Below, piece by piece: positions 1 to 5,657 of a DNA stretch of 5,657 nucleotides; position 1 is the stretch's first letter, and each line of letters starts with the position of its first letter. The translations under genes were made by a program, and so were the position numbers. The notes below the pieces were generated by a model. It made no database searches. It had not been told where the DNA came from and saw only the letters and a program-made list of their open reading frames with translations. This stretch comes from Ferruginibacter sp. (GTDB taxonomy: Bacteria; Bacteroidota; Bacteroidia; Chitinophagales; Chitinophagaceae). The stretch spans positions 1 to 5,657 of the forward strand of contig JANXTN010000088.1 of NCBI GenBank assembly GCA_025352435.1. Direction: 5' to 3'.

Positions 1-1
1 T

Positions 2-514
2 GCTCACCTTGCAGACCAAATGTTGGGGGGCAAAATCATTGCATTAATTACAGATGCGGGTACACCAGGTATAAGCGATCCAGCTCATATTCTTGTTAAA
101 GAATGTATCAAAAATAATATTGAAGTGCAATGCTTGCCGGGGGCTACAGCTTTTGTGCCTGCACTTGTGAATAGTGGGTTACCAACAGACAGTTTTTGTT
201 TTGAAGGTTTTTTACCTTTGAAAAAAGGGCGACAAACTTTTTTAAAAAGAATGGCAGAAGAAGAAAGAACCATGTTGTTTTATGAAAGTCCCATGAGGCT
301 TTTAAGATCGTTAAAAGATTTTGGTACTTACTTTGGTTTTGACAGACAATGTTGCGTAAGTAGAGAACTGACAAAGAAGTTTGAAGAAAATAAAAGAGGT
401 ACTTTACAGGAATTGCATGATTATTTTTCGGCGAAAACAGTGAAGGGGGAAATTGTAATTGTCGTTGCGGGCAAGGAGTATCAACACACAAAAACGACGA
501 CTACATCAGAATAA
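2..514 (+). CDS. rsmI: 16S rRNA (cytidine(1402)-2'-O)-methyltransferase RsmI, 3' part (5' end outside window)
   Basis: This is the C-terminal 170 residues of RsmI, a tetrapyrrole-methylase-fold enzyme that uses SAM to 2'-O-methylate C1402 of 16S rRNA in the ribosomal P site. The frame is open from base 2 with no start before the edge, and the internal ATG at 20 is not the true start. Visible family motifs, numbered from the first codon, are TDAGTPGISDP (17-27), LPGATA (45-50), GLPTDSFCFEGFLP (59-72), FYESPMRLL (93-101), SRELTKKFEE (120-129) and GEIVIVVAG (149-157). These match the RsmI/YraL order closely. By comparison with full-length family members, roughly 60 N-terminal residues are missing. 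The tail after the last strand is short and Thr/Lys-rich. It ends 25 bp before the M1 peptidase gene, so cotranscription is likely. Identification is firm. Confidence 0.95.
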   Translation, partial: AHLADQMLGGKIIALITDAGTPGISDPAHILVKECIKNNIEVQCLPGATAFVPALVNSGLPTDSFCFEGFLPLKKGRQTFLKRMAEEERTMLFYESPMRLLRSLKDFGTYFGFDRQCCVSRELTKKFEENKRGTLQELHDYFSAKTVKGEIVIVVAGKEYQHTKTTTTSE

Positions 515-539
515 TAACACTATATTAAAAGTATACAAA

Positions 540-2462
540 ATGAATAAAATTACAATTGTCCTGGCATTGATCTTAATAAGTTCTGGCTTAATGGCCCAGC
601 CGGAAAACCGTTGGCAGCAGCGTGTAAGCTATAAAATGAATATTGATATGGATGCGGCTAAAAATCAGTTTAAGGGTAAACAAACATTGGAGTATAGTAA
701 CAACAGCGATAATAGTCTATCCAAAGTTTTTTATCATTTATATTTCAATGCGTTTCAACCAAACAGCAGTATGGATGTGCGGAGTAGGGAGCTTGGAAAA
801 ATTTTAAACAATGGCAGGCCTGATTGGGACGCTAGAGTTAAAGACAGAATTTATAAATTAAAAGAAAACGAAATTGGTTATCAAAAAATAATTTCTTTAA
901 AAATGAATGGTGTTGCGCAGCCATTTAAATACCACGAAACCATTTTAGAGGTAAATCTTACAAAAGCAATTCTACCAAAAACCAAAGTCACTTTTGAAAT
1001 GGAATTTGAATCGCAGGTTCCACTGCAGATTAGAAGAAGTGGTCGTGATAATCCCAGTACAGGCGTGCGTTTGAGCATGAGCCAGTGGTATCCTAAAATG
1101 TGCGAATATGATTATGAAGGATGGCATCCGACACCTTACGTGGCACGTGAATTTTACGGCGTGTGGGGAGATTATGACGTAACCATTAATATAGACAAAG
1201 AATACAAACTTGGGGGTACGGGAGTTTTGGTAAATGCAAATGAAATTGGTTGGGGCTATGATGTGCCTGGCAGTGAATTAAAATATATTACAGCACCTAA
1301 AAGAACATGGCATTTTATCGGGAAAAATATTCATGATTTTGTGTGGGCTGCAGATCCCGAATATGTGCATCTAGTAAGAAAAACTTATGCAGGTGGTCCA
1401 ACCATTCATGTTATTTATAATTACAAAGAAAATGCACCGGCAAATGATACTGCATGGAAAGAAGTAGCAGATGCAGCAGTTGCTGTTCTTCCATTTATTG
1501 AAAAGAACTTTGGTAAATATCCTTACCCACAATACTCATTTATACATGGCGGTGATGGTGGAATGGAATATCCCATGGCAACTTTAATTAATGGACCCGG
1601 CCTTGGTACTGCGTTTCATGAATGGATGCACAGTTGGTACCAGATGATGCTGGGCACAAATGAAAGTATGTATTCTTGGATGGATGAAGGTTTTACAGAA
1701 TATTCTTCTCAGCTCGTTGATGATTATTATACCGAAAATGTAAGGCGTGTAAAAGCAGCAGGTAAGCCGAATGCAATGCGCTACTACGATTCAGTCGGTG
1801 CAAAACTCCCACTGCACCATGCAGGTAGTTACGATTCGTATTTTGCATTGGCACAAAGTAAAGTGGAAGAGCCTATGACCACGCATGCTGACCATTACAA
1901 TACAAATTTTGCATATAGTTTAGATGCATATTCTAAAGGCTGTGTTTTTATGACCCAGCTTGGCTACATTGTAGGGGAGCAAACAAGGAATAAAATTTTG
2001 TTGGAATATTATAATCGCTGGCGTTTTAAACATCCTAATGCAAATGATTTATTGCAGGTCGCACAAGATGTGAGTGGCGTGCAGCTTGACTGGTACAAAG
2101 AGTGGTGGATTAATACCACAAAAAAAATTGATTATGGTATTGATAGTTTGTGGGAAGAAAATGGGATGTCCAACATTCGATTAAAAAGGGTAGGACAAAT
2201 GCCAATGCCGATTGATGTTGTGCTTACAAAAAAAGATGGAACAACTGAAACACATACCATTCCGCTAAATCTTATGTATGCTGCAAAAAAGGAAGACGGT
2301 GCAGATAAAATTATTGTCGATGAAGAATGGAGATGGACACACCCAACATATACGCTTCAATTAAAAACAAGACTGACGGATTATAAAAGCGTTGAAATTG
2401 ACCCATCACAACGAATGGCAGATGTAGACAGAAAGAATAATCTACTTGAATTTAACTGGTAA
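540..2462 (+). CDS. Exported M1-family zinc aminopeptidase (gluzincin)
   Basis: A 640-residue zinc metallopeptidase of family M1, expected to remove N-terminal residues from peptides in the periplasm or at the cell surface. Residues 1-19 look like a signal peptide (MNK, then a hydrophobic stretch ending LMA), with probable cleavage before Gln20. The N-terminal beta-rich domain spans roughly 20-280. The catalytic part carries GGMEYP (340-345, the GAMEN-equivalent exopeptidase motif), HEWMH (360-364) and Glu383 exactly 18 residues later, giving the HExxH-x18-E zinc site. Tyr464 in DAYSKG fits the transition-state tyrosine. The frame is open back to 459 inside rsmI, but those 27 extra residues are basic and would bury the signal peptide, so the ATG at 540 is preferred. 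No Shine-Dalgarno is present, only an A/T-rich leader. I see no C-terminal sorting domain. The family is certain; the substrate is unknown. Confidence 0.93.
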   Translation: MNKITIVLALILISSGLMAQPENRWQQRVSYKMNIDMDAAKNQFKGKQTLEYSNNSDNSLSKVFYHLYFNAFQPNSSMDVRSRELGKILNNGRPDWDARVKDRIYKLKENEIGYQKIISLKMNGVAQPFKYHETILEVNLTKAILPKTKVTFEMEFESQVPLQIRRSGRDNPSTGVRLSMSQWYPKMCEYDYEGWHPTPYVAREFYGVWGDYDVTINIDKEYKLGGTGVLVNANEIGWGYDVPGSELKYITAPKRTWHFIGKNIHDFVWAADPEYVHLVRKTYAGGPTIHVIYNYKENAPANDTAWKEVADAAVAVLPFIEKNFGKYPYPQYSFIHGGDGGMEYPMATLINGPGLGTAFHEWMHSWYQMMLGTNESMYSWMDEGFTEYSSQLVDDYYTENVRRVKAAGKPNAMRYYDSVGAKLPLHHAGSYDSYFALAQSKVEEPMTTHADHYNTNFAYSLDAYSKGCVFMTQLGYIVGEQTRNKILLEYYNRWRFKHPNANDLLQVAQDVSGVQLDWYKEWWINTTKKIDYGIDSLWEENGMSNIRLKRVGQMPMPIDVVLTKKDGTTETHTIPLNLMYAAKKEDGADKIIVDEEWRWTHPTYTLQLKTRLTDYKSVEIDPSQRMADVDRKNNLLEFNW

Positions 2463-2467
2463 AATAT

Positions 2468-3010
2468 ATGCATCAAATTAAAATGCGCAGGATCACATTG
2501 CAAGATGTGCCTGCGCTTTCTCTTATAGCGAAGAAAACTTTTTACGACACATTCACGGACACTTGCACGGAAGAAGACATGAATGATTTTCTGGAAAAAT
2601 TTTATAATGAAAATATGCTCGCTGAAGAAGTAGCGAATGAGAAATTTCAATATTTTTTTGCTGAAATCGGTGATGAAATTGTTGGGTATATTTTGTTTAG
2701 TGATGGTGAAGTAAGTTTCGATGAGATAAAGGGTAGTACGGCTCTCGAGTTAAAAAGACTCTACGTTTTAAATGAATATCATGGTAAAGGAATGGCACAT
2801 GATATGATGAATTTCTTTTTAGAATATGCCATTGCACAAGGCTACGATGTTGCATTTTTGGGAGTATGGGAACATAATTTAAGAGCCCAGAAATTTTACC
2901 GAAAACATGGGTTTATAATGTCATCACATACGCATGATTTCCCCATTGGAAACACGCCGCAAACGGATGTTTATATGTGGAAGAGCGTTAGCAAAAACTT
3001 CAAACAATAG
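2468..3010 (+). CDS. GNAT-family N-acetyltransferase, PaiA-like
   Basis: A 180-residue cytoplasmic acetyltransferase of the GNAT fold, which transfers acetyl from acetyl-CoA to an amine. The acetyl-CoA-binding region is ELKRLYV (94-100) followed by HGKGMA (105-110), the Q/RxxGxG/A loop with His in the first position. Motif B is LGVWEHNLRAQKFYRKHGF (131-149). The ending SSH (152-154) followed by TPQTDVYM (163-170), and the early TFYDTF (24-29), resemble Bacillus PaiA, a spermidine/spermine N-acetyltransferase, as I recall that sequence. Polyamine acetylation is therefore a reasonable inference but is not proved. The ATG lies 5 bp after the M1 stop, implying coupling in one operon; a second ATG at 2483 (Met6) is a possible alternative start. 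No PaiB-like partner is adjacent. Confidence 0.88.
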   Translation: MHQIKMRRITLQDVPALSLIAKKTFYDTFTDTCTEEDMNDFLEKFYNENMLAEEVANEKFQYFFAEIGDEIVGYILFSDGEVSFDEIKGSTALELKRLYVLNEYHGKGMAHDMMNFFLEYAIAQGYDVAFLGVWEHNLRAQKFYRKHGFIMSSHTHDFPIGNTPQTDVYMWKSVSKNFKQ

Positions 3011-3021
3011 CTGACAACATT

Positions 3022-3049
3022 CATTAGACAATAGACAATAGACCACACA
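3022..3049 (+). repeat. Degenerate 7-bp tandem array, AGA-type (array A)
   Basis: Four contiguous heptamers lie just after the acetyltransferase stop: CATTAGA, CAATAGA, CAATAGA and CCACACA. Two copies are identical and the array is in perfect 7-bp register. It is noncoding. The unit resembles the arrays at 4999-5033 (same strand) and 5056-5090 (opposite strand). Function is unknown; it may be a dispersed intergenic microsatellite. Confidence 0.65.
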
Positions 3050-3068
3050 TTGGATCTTATTGCTGTTA

Positions 3069-3096
3069 TTCAACCTTGAACAATGAACCCTTGACC
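3069..3096 (+). repeat. Degenerate 7-bp tandem array, TGAAC-type (array B)
   Basis: Four contiguous heptamers, TTCAACC, TTGAACA, ATGAACC and CTTGACC, share T at position 2, A at position 5 and C at position 6. The array sits in the convergent intergenic region between array A and the element at 3104-3121. The unit sequence differs from array A but the period is the same. It has no coding potential, and no function is assigned. Confidence 0.55.
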
Positions 3097-3103
3097 TTTG
3101 GGT

Positions 3104-3121
3104 CTTTGCGCCTTAGCGGTT
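3104..3121. repeat. CTTTGCG/CTTAGCG short element overlapping the M28 stop codon
   Basis: CTTTGCG (3104-3110) and CTTAGCG (3112-3118) form a direct repeat with an 8-bp period, followed by GTTA-type sequence. Read on the minus strand this is AACCGCTAAGGCGCAAAG, a motif type I recall seeing repeatedly between genes in many bacterial genomes, though I cannot check that here. Its minus-strand TAA is the stop codon of the M28 peptidase gene, and the last two residues (Asn-Arg) are encoded inside it. The mechanism of origin is unknown. Confidence 0.55.
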
Positions 3122-4267
3122 ACCTAACTGCAGACGTTCGTTAAATTTTATCAATAATTCCATTAAATCGGCTTGCTTGTTCAATGGTAATGTTTCTGCT
3201 TTATCAAACACATCATGGTATGCGGCAATACCACCCTTTGTATAAAAGAAAAAAGATGGGATTCCTAACTCTGTAAACCAATAATGATCGCTGTTTGCAG
3301 CTTTTCCTCTTGCGCCAATTGAAACGAGGTATTTATTGTCGTCATTAATTTTATTCATTAACGCAAATTCTTTGGGGAAAATAGAGGCATTCACAACAGT
3401 AATACCTTCAACACCAGTTCCCGCTAAATCTGTATTAGTAAGAAAGCGAATCTGCTGTAACGGTACAATCGGATGCTCTGTATAATATTTAGAACCTAAT
3501 AATCCTATTTCTTCTCCTGCGAATAAAATAAATCCGATAGAATATTTTTGAGGATGGCTGGCATAATATTTTGCAAGGCTTAGCAACAACGCTACACCAC
3601 TTGCATTATCATTTGCTCCGGGGAAATAAGTATTGCTTCCCATCCCGCCAAGGTGATCGTAATGTGCAGTTATAAAAATAAAAGAGTCCGGCTTTTGAGT
3701 GCCTGTAACCATTGCACAAATATTTGATGCTTCAAATTTCTTGATGAATTTATTTTCAATATCTACTTTGATTGATGTGGGAACTTCAGAGAATCTTTTT
3801 TTATCTAATTGAATAATGGTATAATTTTCTTCCTTTTGAGACGCATCCCAAGTCAACTTGTTTTCAAGTGTGACAATAATATTCTGTTCTGCATTTACAA
3901 ATGTTGTACTGTCTCGCTGCACCAGTTTCCCTTTTCCCTTGCTTGAATGACTTTCAGCAGTTACTAAAAAATCTATCCCTGGTGTAAGCTTTTTATCATT
4001 TACACTTACTTCCATTTCGTCAGGAAATGTATTTGCAGAATAGGTGAATTTTTGAAAATAATCTTTTTTGCCGAGTGGCTCTAAACCAAGTATTTTAAAT
4101 TGTTTTGCAAGAAAGATAGCAGCTTTTTGCATACCATTTTTGGTATAGCCACGGCCCCAAAATGTTGGCGAGGCAAGCGTATCGACAATTTTTCGGTTGA
4201 ACGAAATATCCTGTGCAAACGAGTTAATACTTGCAGATAATGCAATAAGTAAAAGCCATATTTTCAT
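3113..4267 (-). CDS. Exported M28-family zinc aminopeptidase
   Basis: A 384-residue M28-type di-zinc peptidase that should release N-terminal residues from peptides outside the cytoplasm. Residues 1-18 form a signal peptide (MKIW, hydrophobic core, SFA) with likely cleavage before Gln19. The co-catalytic metal site is complete: His202 and Asp204 in HYDHLGG, bridging Asp220 in GANDNASG, general base Glu252 and ligand Glu253 in AGEEIGLLGS, Asp280 in NTDLAG, and His351 in YHDVFD. SDHYWF and GIP (326-337) are also typical. About 120 residues between the N-terminal region and the HYD motif lack a PA-domain signature I can recognise. An in-frame ATG at 4276 would add three residues (MIY); I prefer 4267 because it gives a canonical lysine-led signal peptide. 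It lies 60 bp after rsmG and may be cotranscribed. Its stop lies in a repeat element. Substrate is unknown. Confidence 0.93.
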   Translation of the reverse strand: MKIWLLLIALSASINSFAQDISFNRKIVDTLASPTFWGRGYTKNGMQKAAIFLAKQFKILGLEPLGKKDYFQKFTYSANTFPDEMEVSVNDKKLTPGIDFLVTAESHSSKGKGKLVQRDSTTFVNAEQNIIVTLENKLTWDASQKEENYTIIQLDKKRFSEVPTSIKVDIENKFIKKFEASNICAMVTGTQKPDSFIFITAHYDHLGGMGSNTYFPGANDNASGVALLLSLAKYYASHPQKYSIGFILFAGEEIGLLGSKYYTEHPIVPLQQIRFLTNTDLAGTGVEGITVVNASIFPKEFALMNKINDDNKYLVSIGARGKAANSDHYWFTELGIPSFFFYTKGGIAAYHDVFDKAETLPLNKQADLMELLIKFNERLQLGNR

Positions 4268-4336
4268 GTAAATCATTTGTTTAAATTTAACCCAACAGAG
4301 ATATTAGAAAACAGATTGTTTTGTTATAGTTTACCA

Positions 4337-4969
4337 TCATTTAAAAGGCTGATAAAGCATGAATTTTTCTTTAAAATACTCCTCCTCAAAGACTTTATTT
4401 ATCTCCCAGACGTGAGGCTTGCAATTGCTTTCAGAAATCTCCAAAGCCAAGTCACCACCTTTTAAGCAAATTAATCCATTAGGGACATCTCTCTCCGCCT
4501 TGGCAGTTTTACGAATAAGTTTTCTACTCCAATGCCACAAACTGCCTAGAGGCGCCACAGCTCTGGAAACGACAGCATCAAATTTTCGGCTCTTAATTTC
4601 TTCTGCTCTTGCTTGTTGTGTAGTGATGTTTTTTATACCAGCGCTTTCGGCAACACCGTTTACTACTTTTAATTTTTTATTAATGCTGTCTACTAAATGA
4701 AAAGTTGTTTCCGGAAATAAAATCGCAAGAGGCACTCCCGGGAAACCACCACCACAGCCAAGATCCATCACTTCCAAACCGGGTTTAAATTTAAATTTTG
4801 TAGCAATGGTTAAGGAATGCAATACATGATGCAAATAAAAATTATCCATATCCTTCCTGCTAATAACATTAATCTTTTCGTTCCAGTCTGTATACAAATC
4901 TTTCAACATGGCAAACTGTGTTTCCTGCTCAGTTGTAAAATCCGCAAAATATTTTTTTATAAGTTCCAT
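4337..4969 (-). CDS. rsmG: 16S rRNA (guanine(527)-N7)-methyltransferase RsmG
   Basis: A 210-residue SAM-dependent class I methyltransferase that makes m7G527 in the 530 loop of 16S rRNA, near the decoding centre. It was formerly called GidB, and loss in other bacteria gives low-level streptomycin resistance. Visible family features are WNEKINVISRKD (29-40), the SAM-binding glycine loop VMDLGCGGGFPGVPLAI (67-83), the acidic VDSINKK (93-99), RAEE (121-124), VVSRAVAPL (133-141) and CLKGG (168-172). Length matches the family. The ATG at 4969 gives an N-terminus aligning with known RsmG proteins. No Shine-Dalgarno is seen. It is separated from the upstream glycosyltransferase by 121 bp of repeat-rich sequence with a possible promoter, and is followed after 60 bp by the M28 peptidase. 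Identification is firm. Confidence 0.96.
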   Translation of the reverse strand: MELIKKYFADFTTEQETQFAMLKDLYTDWNEKINVISRKDMDNFYLHHVLHSLTIATKFKFKPGLEVMDLGCGGGFPGVPLAILFPETTFHLVDSINKKLKVVNGVAESAGIKNITTQQARAEEIKSRKFDAVVSRAVAPLGSLWHWSRKLIRKTAKAERDVPNGLICLKGGDLALEISESNCKPHVWEINKVFEEEYFKEKFMLYQPFK

Positions 4970-4986
4970 AACAGCGTATTAAATTT

Positions 4987-4994
4987 CAAAATTA
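4987..4994 (-). promoter_or_regulatory. Possible Bacteroidota -7 promoter box upstream of rsmG
   Basis: Minus-strand TAATTTTG is an exact match to the Bacteroidota -7 consensus TAnnTTTG and ends 17 bp before the rsmG ATG. No convincing TTG-type -33 box is found about 19-21 bp further upstream, where array D lies. An eight-base match in A/T-rich DNA can occur by chance, so support is weak. Confidence 0.3.
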
Positions 4995-4998
4995 TTTT

Positions 4999-5033
4999 CC
5001 ATGGCTCACAGATTATGGACGACAGACCACAGA
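4999..5033 (+). repeat. Degenerate 7-bp tandem array, ACAGA-type (array D)
   Basis: Consecutive heptamers CCATGGC, TCACAGA, TTATGGA, CGACAGA and CCACAGA keep one 7-bp register. Three of the five end in ACAGA and four end in GA. CCACAGA here is one base from CCACACA in array A. The array lies in the rsmG-glycosyltransferase spacer just upstream of the possible rsmG promoter box. It is noncoding and its function is unknown. Confidence 0.55.
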
Positions 5034-5055
5034 AGAAAAAAATGCTCTACCAAAA

Positions 5056-5090
5056 TCTAGTGTCTAACATCTTGTGTCTAAAGTCTTGCT
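5056..5090 (-). repeat. Degenerate 7-bp tandem array, TAGA-type (array E), abutting a stop codon
   Basis: Five contiguous heptamers on the plus strand, TCTAGTG, TCTAACA, TCTTGTG, TCTAAAG and TCTTGCT, all begin with TCT; on the minus strand they read NNNWAGA. The array ends at 5090, directly against the glycosyltransferase stop codon at 5091-5093, so it would be the start of that gene's 3' untranslated region. Relative to its upstream gene it has the same orientation as array A has to the acetyltransferase gene. Confidence 0.65.
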
Positions 5091-5657
5091 TTACTTCCAA
5101 CTTGCCTTTGGCTTCATCAACAACGATGGTGCAAAAATGATATAGTAAAAAAACATCCACACATCCAGCAACAAAAAGAATGGCAACAAATCTTTTTCAC
5201 CAAACTTTTTCATGGTCTTGCCATAAATGATTGCCTGTATTATCAAAAAACCTGCAAATATTCCTAGACTTATTTTCCAGTCGTAAAGCGAAGCTGCAAC
5301 AACCAACGCAGGATAAAATACAAACTGAGCAAATGCATACAAGCCCAGCAAAAATTTATGAAGTGGTCTGTAATATTTAGAAGTTGTGTAATGCCTGTTC
5401 TTTTGTTTTTTCCATTGCTCAAAACTCGTTGGAGCACTACTCAATGTAAAACTCTCTTGATCGAGATTTATTTTTACATTTTTATTTGTTGCCGCCATGT
5501 TTATAAAAAGATCATCATCACCACCGGGTATATTATTGTGTGCGCTAAAGCCTTTGTGGCGATAAAAGATTACTTTTTTGTAAGATAAGTTTCTCCCGAC
5601 ACCCATGTAAGTAGTGCCTGCCAACGCGTAACTCATGTATTGCAAAGCACTGTGGTA
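5091..5657 (-). CDS. Family-2 membrane glycosyltransferase, C-terminal part (5' end outside window)
   Basis: The C-terminal 188 residues of a GT2 (GT-A fold) inner-membrane glycosyltransferase, which would transfer a sugar from a nucleotide-sugar donor during envelope polysaccharide or glycolipid synthesis. The frame is open through the right edge; the TTG at 5645 is an internal leucine codon, since conserved-looking residues continue before it. Numbered from the edge, YMGVGRNLSYKK (17-28) is the acceptor-side motif, GGDDDLF (45-51) holds the acidic residues expected of the catalytic base, and EQWKKQKNRHY (80-90) fits the QxxRW-type motif with His in place of Trp. Three hydrophobic segments follow at about 102-125, 129-146 and 157-180, then a short basic tail. 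This arrangement resembles cellulose-synthase-like GT2 enzymes (COG1215 type). The N-terminal nucleotide-binding part is missing, so donor and product cannot be inferred. Confidence 0.85.
   Translation of the reverse strand, partial: YHSALQYMSYALAGTTYMGVGRNLSYKKVIFYRHKGFSAHNNIPGGDDDLFINMAATNKNVKINLDQESFTLSSAPTSFEQWKKQKNRHYTTSKYYRPLHKFLLGLYAFAQFVFYPALVVAASLYDWKISLGIFAGFLIIQAIIYGKTMKKFGEKDLLPFFLLLDVWMFFYYIIFAPSLLMKPKASWK

Noticed and set aside
459..539. In-frame upstream ATG extending the M1 peptidase by 27 residues and overlapping rsmI.
   Set aside because: The extension is basic, carries no family motif and would place the signal peptide internally; the ATG at 540 gives a normal exported protein.
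3093..3104. GACC-tttg-GGTC inverted repeat between the convergent genes as a bidirectional terminator.
   Set aside because: The stem is only 4 bp and no proper T-run follows on either strand; it also falls within repeat-rich sequence where short palindromes arise by chance.
4281..4290. TTAAATTTAA palindrome upstream of the M28 gene as an operator.
   Set aside because: A pure A/T palindrome of 10 bp is expected by chance in this low-GC spacer, and no regulator is linked to it.
4277..4700. Plus-strand open frames of 62 and 93 codons opposite rsmG.
   Set aside because: They are antisense shadows of a firmly identified gene and show no recognisable protein features.
5036..5042. Seven-T run on the minus strand downstream of the glycosyltransferase, considered as an intrinsic terminator.
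   Set aside because: No stable GC-rich hairpin precedes it; the upstream sequence is direct repeats that do not pair with each other.
3022..5090. CRISPR array.
   Set aside because: The repeats are 7-bp units with no spacers and no cas genes nearby; unit length and arrangement are wrong for CRISPR.
5358..5588. Plus-strand 76-codon open frame opposite the glycosyltransferase.
   Set aside because: Its hydrophobic and aromatic residues simply mirror the opposite coding strand; the minus-strand frame carries the GT2 motifs.

Overview
The window reads as a chromosomal segment of a Bacteroidota bacterium, most likely a member of the Chitinophagaceae or a close relative. This is inferred from low G+C, A-rich translation starts without Shine-Dalgarno sequences, exported proteins whose signal peptides end in Ala-Gln, and the character of the protein families. 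The genus cannot be fixed from sequence alone.

Layout: two gene clusters face each other. On the plus strand, from the left edge, are the 3' part of rsmI (16S rRNA C1402 2'-O-methyltransferase), an exported M1-family zinc aminopeptidase, and a PaiA-like GNAT acetyltransferase. The gaps are only 25 and 5 bp, so these three probably share a transcript. On the minus strand, from the right edge, are the C-terminal part of a membrane family-2 glycosyltransferase, rsmG (16S rRNA G527 N7-methyltransferase), and an exported M28-family zinc aminopeptidase. The two clusters converge at about 3011-3112.

Together the genes cover ordinary cell maintenance: modification of the ribosomal decoding region (RsmI, RsmG), breakdown of peptides outside the cytoplasm (M1 and M28), small-molecule or polyamine N-acetylation (GNAT), and polysaccharide or glycolipid synthesis (glycosyltransferase). 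All six reading frames are intact apart from the two cut by the window edges. I see no RNA gene, insertion sequence, CRISPR array, phage gene or defence gene, and no new multi-gene system.

The most unusual content is between the genes. Both spacers longer than 100 bp (3011-3112 and 4970-5090) are largely built of degenerate short direct repeats with a strict 7-bp period, plus one element of about 8-bp period. One array abuts a stop codon and one element supplies a stop codon. No stretch over 300 bases lacks a gene.
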